Positions 25,055-30,746 of a stretch of DNA of 30,746 nucleotides are shown piece after piece. Source of the stretch: Desulfobacterales bacterium (GTDB lineage: Bacteria > Desulfobacterota > Desulfobacteria > Desulfobacterales > JAUWMJ01); contig JAUWMJ010000001.1 in assembly GCA_030613225.1 (NCBI GenBank), positions 1 through 30,746 of the forward strand. The letters are read 5' to 3'. Made by a program: the position numbers and the translations under genes. Numbering within the stretch: position 1 is the stretch's first letter; every line of letters begins with the position of its first letter. Below the pieces are notes generated by a model, which was not told the origin of the DNA, did not search any database, and saw nothing but the letters and a program-made list of their open reading frames with translations.

Positions 25055-27906
25055 TAGTTGATTCCCTTAAGTGCGGCAATGACCTGAATATATGGTTTGT
25101 CCTCAGTTGTCATTGTATCTTCAATCCATCCCAGATATTCATCAAAAATTGTATCAATTTCCCTGCGTTTTATGTCTTTTTTTGTCTGAATCCTCTTTTC
25201 CGACATCCTGTTGCCTTCAAAGCTGAACTCAAGCTGGACGTGCTGTTTCTTTCTTAAGTTTTCAAGAGCATCAAGCTGCTTTTGAAGTTTTTCATTAATT
25301 TGTTCTTCAAAAATCTTGCGCTGCTCACTCATCCACTGTTTTGAATGATTAACTGCTTCCGGCAACATCTGTTGCAATGCTTCAATATCAATATGGTTTC
25401 CTCTGTTCGGAAAATCCTTTTTGCGAAGGCCTATTCGATTAATAAGCGGTTCAAACTCTTCAATGCATTTAAAACTACTATTATTAAATGTTACTCCGAA
25501 CCATCTGTGAATAAGTGGATGACTTTTACGATTTGGAATAAGTCCGGACAGGATAAACACGACTTCATCAGGATTAAGTACACCCTGTAATTCAATCACA
25601 GGGGCTTCATGCCTGCCAAATGCAGCCAGTAGCTTATCGTTTACCCATTCAACAACAGGGTTTAGACTCCACAGGTAATGAATCCGGGGCCACGCTTTTT
25701 CATCTTTCCTGCTGCGTTTGATTTCCTTTTGTATTGTCTCCTGATCTGCTGACAGGATGAATGAACCGTTTTCAGGCCAGACATCTTTTGGCAAAAAACG
25801 GAATCTGTGTTTCAACTCTTCCGGTGCTGTCAGGTCTATGCGCTGGTCTTCCGGATAGGATGTAGCCTGTATCCCTCCCATATGGCGCAGATAAGCAATT
25901 GAAGCATTAAGATATGTATAGTCGTCTGGAAAAAGAGCAGGCATGGTTAATGTCTTTGTATCTGCTTCTTCACCTGAAGGTGGCTGATCATTTCCAAAGA
26001 GTATCGCCAAAGGATCAATGGTTTTATTTGTAACAGAATCCTCAAATTCCTCCGGGCTTTGTCCTTTTTCAATAGCTTTGGATGTAATATTTTCTTCTTC
26101 ATCAATATCATAAACACCCATGAATTCTGCCGGGTCTCCGATATTTTTTACAGTCTCATTGTCCTTTTGAATAAGCAGTTCAAGAATACGCATGTCACCA
26201 CGAATCTTTGCGTTTTCGCTCTGCGTTATAAGGTACACAATTTGAGGAGTACGTTCCTGGCCATACCGATCAATACGTCCATTCCGTTGCTGGAAAACCA
26301 TTAGAGACCATGGAATATCAAAATGAATCATGCGATGAGACAGATAATGCAGATTGATACCTTCTGAAGCCACATCTGATGCGAGAAGAAGCCTTACAGG
26401 AGCTTCCTCCTTGCCAAAGTCCTCAACAATAGTTTGCTGGTCTATATCAGACATTCCTCCATGGAGAACAATTATTTGGTTATCTTTAAGTTGGAGGTCT
26501 TTCAGAAGATTGGCATGTAAAAAGCCGAGTGTTTCAATTCGCTCAGTAAAGATAACCAGTCTGTCCTCTTTATCTTTGCCTGTCCACCCGAACCCATGCT
26601 TTTTATCTTTGATGGTATCTAATAGTTTTTGATACTTTGAAAATTTATCTGATGTAATATTCCCGACCGCATCATGCAATTCTTTTAAAGATTCAATATC
26701 CTGCATAAACCTTGGTTCTTCAGTTTTTTCAAGACGCCTTATTCTGTTGTTAATGGTGTCAAGACAGGCAGCGGGGCTCGAAAAAAGTGATTTCTCAAGA
26801 GTGACTTTAAAAAGCTGTCCTGCACTTCTTTTTTGATCTATTTGTGAGAATTTAATATTTGTAAAGACATCAAATGCATCCTCTTCTAACAAAGTTGCAT
26901 CACAATGTGCTACACGTATCTTACGCTCCTTGAATGCTGATTCAACCTGCGACTGAATATCCTTTTTGAAACGTCTGATATAAAGTCCCTTGATATCTTC
27001 AGGACCATAATCATCCTGGTTGGCAATAGCTGTAGGATCAAGTATGTTCATAAGACTGGCAAAACTCTTGGCTTTACCATCATGGGGTGTTGCAGAAAGC
27101 ATGATCAGAGTATCTGAACGTCTTGCCAGCAGTTTTGCAAGTTTTGCACGAAGCGAAGAACTGTTACCTCTTTCAGCCACATTATGAGCTTCATCAATAA
27201 CAATAATGTCCCAATAGGCGTTTTCAATATAAGTCCGATATTCAATATCCTGCTTCAACGTATCTATTGAGATGATTGATTTGTCAAAATAATAAAAGGG
27301 ATTATGATTTGTCGGAATCCGTGACCGGATGCGCTGTATGCCTATAGAATCAAGTCGTGTCAGTGGGATTGTAAAACGGCTCCACAATTCTTTCTGAAAC
27401 TGTGTCAGCATACTTTTAACAGCTATAACAAGAATTCGCTTGCCCTTGCCACGCCTGATAAGCTCACTGAGCAAAATGCCTGCTTCAATGGTCTTACCCA
27501 GCCCCACAGCATCTGCAATAAGAATACGCTGTCGTGGCTGTTTGAGAGCCTGAATAGCCGGGTCAAGTTGAAACGGCACAGAATCCATTGCCCCTTTATG
27601 ACCAATATACAGGTTTTCATCTGTTGGTGGAGTTTTTCTGAGCAGGCTTTCCATATACAAAAGCGATGCCTGATATGAGCTTGATTCATCCTGAACAAGC
27701 TTTGTTTCTGCCGGATCAAGAATCTCAATGGATTTTTCAATTTCATCCAGAAAAATAGCCTCTTTATCCTTAACCAGTTCCGATATTCCGATTACATTCA
27801 ACGCCTGACCACCTGTGGAAGTCCGATCGACTCTACGAACCAGCCATTCAGCATCCCGCACAACAATTCTGGCCCCAGGGGCATAAACTATATTGGACCT
27901 ATTCAT
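25054..27906 (-). CDS. drmD: SNF2-family helicase, DISARM DrmD-like
   Basis: The 950-aa protein has an N-terminal region of ~120 residues and then a Swi2/Snf2 core: Walker A ADAVGLGKT (131-139), DEAH (238-241), SATPHDG (271-277), and the second lobe with SDVASEGINLHYL and QQRNGRIDRYGQ near 536-547. The DAVGLGKTIEAG signature and the size match DrmD, the SNF2 helicase of class 1 DISARM. The C-terminal third is unassigned, with a coiled-coil-like stretch (EQINEKLQKQLDALENLRKK). It is the first gene of the operon; its stop overlaps the methyltransferase start by one base. A promoter candidate lies about 235 bases upstream. The drmD symbol is from family likeness and gene order, not from a search; other SNF2-type proteins of methyltransferase-linked arrays are close relatives. 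Confidence 0.85.
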   Translation of the reverse strand: MNRSNIVYAPGARIVVRDAEWLVRRVDRTSTGGQALNVIGISELVKDKEAIFLDEIEKSIEILDPAETKLVQDESSSYQASLLYMESLLRKTPPTDENLYIGHKGAMDSVPFQLDPAIQALKQPRQRILIADAVGLGKTIEAGILLSELIRRGKGKRILVIAVKSMLTQFQKELWSRFTIPLTRLDSIGIQRIRSRIPTNHNPFYYFDKSIISIDTLKQDIEYRTYIENAYWDIIVIDEAHNVAERGNSSSLRAKLAKLLARRSDTLIMLSATPHDGKAKSFASLMNILDPTAIANQDDYGPEDIKGLYIRRFKKDIQSQVESAFKERKIRVAHCDATLLEEDAFDVFTNIKFSQIDQKRSAGQLFKVTLEKSLFSSPAACLDTINNRIRRLEKTEEPRFMQDIESLKELHDAVGNITSDKFSKYQKLLDTIKDKKHGFGWTGKDKEDRLVIFTERIETLGFLHANLLKDLQLKDNQIIVLHGGMSDIDQQTIVEDFGKEEAPVRLLLASDVASEGINLHYLSHRMIHFDIPWSLMVFQQRNGRIDRYGQERTPQIVYLITQSENAKIRGDMRILELLIQKDNETVKNIGDPAEFMGVYDIDEEENITSKAIEKGQSPEEFEDSVTNKTIDPLAILFGNDQPPSGEEADTKTLTMPALFPDDYTYLNASIAYLRHMGGIQATSYPEDQRIDLTAPEELKHRFRFLPKDVWPENGSFILSADQETIQKEIKRSRKDEKAWPRIHYLWSLNPVVEWVNDKLLAAFGRHEAPVIELQGVLNPDEVVFILSGLIPNRKSHPLIHRWFGVTFNNSSFKCIEEFEPLINRIGLRKKDFPNRGNHIDIEALQQMLPEAVNHSKQWMSEQRKIFEEQINEKLQKQLDALENLRKKQHVQLEFSFEGNRMSEKRIQTKKDIKRREIDTIFDEYLGWIEDTMTTEDKPYIQVIAALKGIN

Positions 27907-28192
27907 TAAAATATTCCTTGTTTAAACCTGATCTTCTTTGATGAATATTTAAAATAAAAATAGTATATGTGTATGATAGAAATGGTCTTAATATAAAATT
28001 TTAATGCAAGGCAGGTAATCATAGTGTATTTTGATGGTCTTACTAAGTTAAAAGCATAGGACGAAATACCGAAACATATCGTTCATAACTTTAAAATACG
28101 GAATGGTGAAATCTTCATTCTACTTCATAATTATAGAAGATTATACATTTATTTACTTTAAAAGCAAATACTTTGATTACTAATAGTGGTAA
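27907..28192. other. Leader and promoter region of the large operon
   Basis: No gene is visible. The stretch is very AT-rich. It contains the promoter candidate at 28140-28167 and then about 230 bases of potential 5' leader before the SNF2 ATG. A direct repeat ATGGTCTTA occurs near 27981 and 28034. No riboswitch or clear operator is recognised. Confidence 0.4.
28140..28167 (-). promoter_or_regulatory. Sigma70-type promoter candidate for the large operon
   Basis: On the minus strand TTGCTT (28162-28167) is followed after 16 bases by a perfect TATAAT (28140-28145). It points toward the SNF2 gene. The IS1595 element ends only about 33 bases upstream of the -35 hexamer, so the insertion spares the core promoter but has displaced whatever lay directly upstream of it. 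Confidence 0.5.
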
Positions 28193-28200
28193 TGTCTTGA
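28193..28200 (+). repeat. Target-site duplication, left copy (TGTCTTGA)
   Basis: Eight bases directly before the left inverted repeat of the IS1595-family element. The identical octamer follows the right end at 29350-29357. Confidence 0.92.
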
Positions 28201-29349
28201 CATGCCTATCCGGTTGACTCAGGTGCTTGAAACGTGATAAGAATCCAATATGACACAGCCACTACCCAAGATTGAAAGACCACGGTCCTTGCTTGATTTT
28301 GTGCGCATGTTTCCTACGGACGAAGCTTGTGCCGAATACTTATTCCGTGTCCGCCACCCGGACGGATTCGTGTGTCCGAAGTGTAGTAGTCAGACAGGTT
28401 GGCCTATTGCATTACGCGGTATCATCGAATGCAACAATGGCCATCAAGTCAGCCTCAAATCAGGTACCGTCATGCACCGCTCACGTCAGAGTCTTACTAC
28501 ATGGTTCTATGCAGCGTACCTCATGTCAACCCATACACCAGGTATATCCGCGCTGCAGTTTCAGAAGCAACTGGGTATCAAACGATACGAGACAGCATTC
28601 AATATGCTGCATAAGCTTCGTTCAGCGCTCGTTGCACCTCACCGGGAAAAACTAAAGAGCGAGATCGAAGTGGACGAGTGCTACATCGGCGGCCCGGAGG
28701 AAGGCAAACCCGGTCGCGCAAAAGGGGAAAAGTCACTCGTGGTAGTCGCCGTCGAGGTAGTACGTTGGATAGACACCAGCGGACGCAAGCCCAGACGTCA
28801 TGCTACACAATACGACACAGAAGGCCCTCCTGAGTATCAAGAACGCTCGCAAGCTGATGGTGATCCAGTCTCCCGCAAGCGTGCAGGTCGCGTGCGAATT
28901 ACCGTGATTCCAGATGCCAGCTCAGAGACTTTGCTACCTTGGATCGAATCAAATATCGCGAAGGGAACCAAGATCTACACTGACGGTTGGAAGGGTTACA
29001 ACGGCCTGGGAACCCGCGGTTACTATCATATCTGCACACTACAGAGTCACAATGGACATAGAACAGGTAAGTGGTTACCGTTAGTACACCTCCTTATCTC
29101 CAACCTGAAGCGTTGGCTGACTGGCACACACAAGGGTGCCGTCAGGAGTAAACACCTGCAGGCATACCTGAATGAGTTTACCTTCAGGTTCAATCGCAGA
29201 TTCTGGCGAGGTCCAGCGTTCTTAAGAGCACTGGGCCTTGCCGTCAACGTCAACAACTGGCCACAATATGATACGTTATATAGTGGCAAATGGGCTCATC
29301 CGAATGCTGAGAATGAAAAAGCAATACCTGAGCTAACCGGATAGGCATG
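28201..29349 (+). mobile_element. Intact IS1595-family insertion sequence
   Basis: The 1149-bp element is bounded by 24-base inverted repeats (28201-28224 and 29326-29349) that begin CATGCCTATCCGGTT and differ at two positions. It is flanked by exact 8-bp duplications TGTCTTGA, the length typical of this family. It contains one full transposase gene. Its base composition looks richer in G and C than the neighbouring DNA, which suggests recent arrival from another background. Confidence 0.95.
28250..29344 (+). CDS. IS1595-family transposase
   Basis: The 364-aa product has the N-terminal zinc-binding part (CPKCSSQTG...IECNNGHQ, about 42-65), the IEVDECYIGG block with the first catalytic Asp (near 141), IYTDGWKGYNGLG with the second Asp, and the C-terminal LISNLKRWLTGTHKG...LQAYLNEFTFRFNRR region with the Asn/Lys pair of the DDNK-type IS1595 transposases. 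Between VVVAVEVV and GRVRITVIPDAS there is a ~40-residue hydrophilic insert that many relatives lack. The frame is intact and the stop falls inside the right inverted repeat. It mediates cut-and-paste movement of its own element and has no role in the defence genes beyond its insertion site. Confidence 0.95.
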   Translation: MTQPLPKIERPRSLLDFVRMFPTDEACAEYLFRVRHPDGFVCPKCSSQTGWPIALRGIIECNNGHQVSLKSGTVMHRSRQSLTTWFYAAYLMSTHTPGISALQFQKQLGIKRYETAFNMLHKLRSALVAPHREKLKSEIEVDECYIGGPEEGKPGRAKGEKSLVVVAVEVVRWIDTSGRKPRRHATQYDTEGPPEYQERSQADGDPVSRKRAGRVRITVIPDASSETLLPWIESNIAKGTKIYTDGWKGYNGLGTRGYYHICTLQSHNGHRTGKWLPLVHLLISNLKRWLTGTHKGAVRSKHLQAYLNEFTFRFNRRFWRGPAFLRALGLAVNVNNWPQYDTLYSGKWAHPNAENEKAIPELTG

Positions 29350-29357
29350 TGTCTTGA
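29350..29357 (+). repeat. Target-site duplication, right copy (TGTCTTGA)
   Basis: Directly adjoins the right inverted repeat and is identical to 28193-28200. Confidence 0.92.
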
Positions 29358-29736
29358 TTGTGAATTTTGGGGCAAAATTGGCATTTAGCGAGGTATTCAT
29401 GTCCTGTACTGCAAATTAAATTCTATTGTGAAAGTAGTATTGTCTCTTTTGTCCGTTCATAGGAAAATCCACTATTTTTCTGGACAGAGGTCGGACAAAT
29501 TCAAGAAATACCGCCTAAAAGCGCTTTGAGGTTGGAAATACGGTTGGAAAATGAAAAGCCGTTTCAATATCCTGCCATCAACTTCGACCTGTCTTACCAG
29601 TCGTCAAGGTTAGAGGATCTTAAAGTTAACTCTTTAACAACTGCGTATAGCTGGATTAATTAAAAAAGAATTTCAGGACAATCTCTATATGACAAGTTTA
29701 ATAGTACTTCGAGAATAGCTTAATGTGCAATTTATT

Positions 29737-29758
29737 TTTTGCCAAAATTTTGCCAAAA
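29737..29758 (+). repeat. Two exact tandem copies of TTTTGCCAAAA
   Basis: Copies occupy 29737-29747 and 29748-29758. The unit is itself nearly palindromic. Function unknown; it could bind a regulator or be an attachment-site remnant. Confidence 0.5.
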
Positions 29759-29892
29759 TCGGGAAAAAGTTAGGTAATAAACAGTAATAATGGTGAAATC
29801 AGTGGAAAAGGAAGATGTTAATAATTAGTTGAAATAATTTATGAATTCCTAATTTTTATTACCAGTTGTTACCTGTTCATTTTAGCAAAATA

Positions 29893-29911
29893 CCTACTCT
29901 TAATCAGTAGG
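29893..29911 (+). other. tRNA-anticodon-arm-like hairpin
   Basis: CCTACTCTTAATCAGTAGG pairs CCTACT with AGTAGG around a CTTAATC loop, and it is followed by GTTGAAGGTC, which recalls the variable loop and the start of the T arm of a tRNA-Lys-like gene. No acceptor stem or D arm is present, so this is not a tRNA gene. It may be a fragment left by an integration event, or chance. Confidence 0.25.
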
Positions 29912-29957
29912 TTGAAGGTCAATGCCGTTTCCTTAAGGAAATAAATAGAGCATTTAC

Positions 29958-29985
29958 TTGTAAAATTAGCTTGTTGTGATATAAT
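29958..29985 (+). promoter_or_regulatory. Promoter of the IS4-type transposase
   Basis: TTGTAA (29958-29963), a 16-base spacer and a perfect TATAAT (29980-29985) with an upstream TGA forming an extended -10. It lies 48 bases before the transposase ATG, and AAGGAG precedes that ATG. Confidence 0.55.
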
Positions 29986-30033
29986 TAAGAGTAAAGCAAT
30001 TCAATAATAACCAGCTAAAAGTAAGGAGAAAAA

Positions 30034-30746
30034 ATGTCTAAAAAAATCAAAAAAACTGACTACTTTGGCACGGAACCTGCTCTGCCAATTCTGTGCCAGA
30101 GCTTATTAATTCTTTAAAAAATCTTATTTTTTCTAAAGATTTTTTGGAGCGCAACAGAATATCACCCACTGCATTTACAAGAGAGCGACAACTGCCATTT
30201 CATTCTTTGATATTTTTTCTCATGAATATGAATAACGGCTCATATCAAACCGAACTGGACAACTTCTTTAAAGCTGTTAACCATTTAGAAATTGCCGAGC
30301 GTGTCGTCAACAAAGGTTCGTTATCAAAGGCACGAAAAAAACTGCTATTCAATGCTTTTATTGAACTCAATAATACTATGACGGAACAATTCTATTCAAA
30401 CTTTCAATTCAGTTCCTGGTATGGGTTCAATCTTATGGCTATTGACGGAACAACCCTTCGTGTGCCTGATGAACCTGAAATCGTAGAGCACTTCGGCTTC
30501 TGGGATGTCACCAAAGGAAAACGTTGCCCAAAAGCCAGAGGTTCACAGATGTTTGATGTCCTGAACAAAATAACCATTGATGCTATTATCAGTCCGAAAT
30601 CTCAAGGCGAAAGAGAATTAGCTGCCTTTCATTTTCTGAAACTAATGCCAACCGATCTGGTATTACTGGATCGCGGTTACCCTGCCTTTTGGCTTTTTAA
30701 ACTAATCCTTTCAATGGATGCTAATTTCTGCGCCCGAATATCCTGC
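30034..30746 (+). pseudogene. IS4-type transposase, frameshifted near the start and cut by the window end
   Basis: The ATG at 30034, preceded by AAGGAGAAAAA, opens a frame (MSKKIKKTDYFGTEPALPIL) that stops after 27 codons. The rest of the transposase lies in another frame from about 30060-30093 onward: SVPELINSLKNLIFSKDF, RERQLPFHSLIFFLMNMNNG, AIDGTTLRVPD with the first catalytic Asp, and DLVLLDRGYPAFWLF with the second. This is the IS4 DDE layout; the catalytic Glu would lie beyond 30746. A single-base indel between 30057 and 30093 would restore one frame. No slippery heptamer for programmed frameshifting is clear at that place, so the gene is more likely inactive. Confidence 0.8.

Larger units (their letters stand above)
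29358..30033. other. Gene-free stretch between the two insertion sequences
   Basis: All six frames are broken and I recognise no protein remnant. It holds a tandem 11-base repeat (29737-29758), a short tRNA-anticodon-arm-like hairpin (29893-29911), a 12-base palindrome TTCCTTAAGGAA (29929-29940) and a promoter for the IS4-type transposase. The left end of the IS4-type element probably lies between 29912 and 29940, but its partner end is outside the window, so the boundary cannot be fixed. Confidence 0.45.

Noticed and set aside
7493..27906. BREX or type I restriction-modification system
   Set aside because: No PglZ, BrxC or Lon-like gene and no HsdS/HsdR gene is present; the helicase types fit DISARM- or Druantia-related systems better.
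7493..27906. Canonical complete class 1 DISARM
   Set aside because: No separate drmB and no phospholipase-D-type drmC are visible, and an NACHT gene interrupts the order, so I call it DISARM-like only.
29893..29925. Possible tRNA-Lys gene
   Set aside because: Only an anticodon-arm-like hairpin is present; the acceptor stem, D arm and a proper T arm are missing.
1..30746. CRISPR array
   Set aside because: No regularly spaced direct repeats with unique spacers were seen on either strand.

Overview
The window is a bacterial defence island in AT-rich DNA. Taxonomy is uncertain. Gene types, Shine-Dalgarno sites and the HU/IHF protein suit a Gram-negative bacterium, and a Desulfobacterota-like lineage is a guess from overall style, not a demonstrated fact.

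Layout. 1-562: no gene, but a 279-bp MITE-like element with ~69-bp near-perfect inverted arms. 563-2990 (minus strand): a gene string reading sigma-like factor, acidic 142-aa-class protein, ImmA/IrrE peptidase, a small membrane ORF interrupted by an in-frame stop, and a GIY-YIG protein with a suspicious Arg-to-Pro change. 3185-6294 (plus strand, divergent from the sigma string): a small PD-(D/E)XK-like protein followed by a patatin-type phospholipase effector, a CD-NTase cyclase and an E2-like protein, i.e. an E2-only (short type II) CBASS. 6399-7378 (minus): DUF429 and an HU/IHF-family protein. 7493-27906 (minus): five very large, tightly spaced genes read in the order SNF2 helicase (DrmD-like), N6-adenine DNA methyltransferase (DrmMI/Eco57I-like), a DUF4062-NACHT-repeat STAND ATPase, a 2113-aa DEAD helicase with DUF1998 and a C-terminal Vsr-like region, and a RelE-like/UvrD-like helicase fusion. 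A sigma70-type promoter candidate lies at 28140-28167. 28201-29349: an intact IS1595-family insertion sequence with 24-bp inverted ends and an exact 8-bp target duplication. 29350-30033: no gene seen. 30034-30746: the frameshifted start of an IS4-type transposase, cut by the window end.

How the genes may work together. The CBASS is complete by gene content: the cyclase makes a nucleotide signal, the patatin degrades membrane lipid when it binds the signal, and the E2 primes the cyclase. The divergent sigma/ImmA-IrrE string recalls the CapH/CapP peptidase control of other CBASS loci but has a sigma-like protein where a repressor would be. The large operon follows class 1 DISARM order (drmD, drmMI, drmA, drmB) but fuses the helicase and DUF1998 parts, lacks a phospholipase-D-type DrmC, adds a UvrD-type helicase at the end, and carries an NLR-like STAND protein between methyltransferase and helicase. 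That composite is the most likely candidate for an undescribed system variant here.
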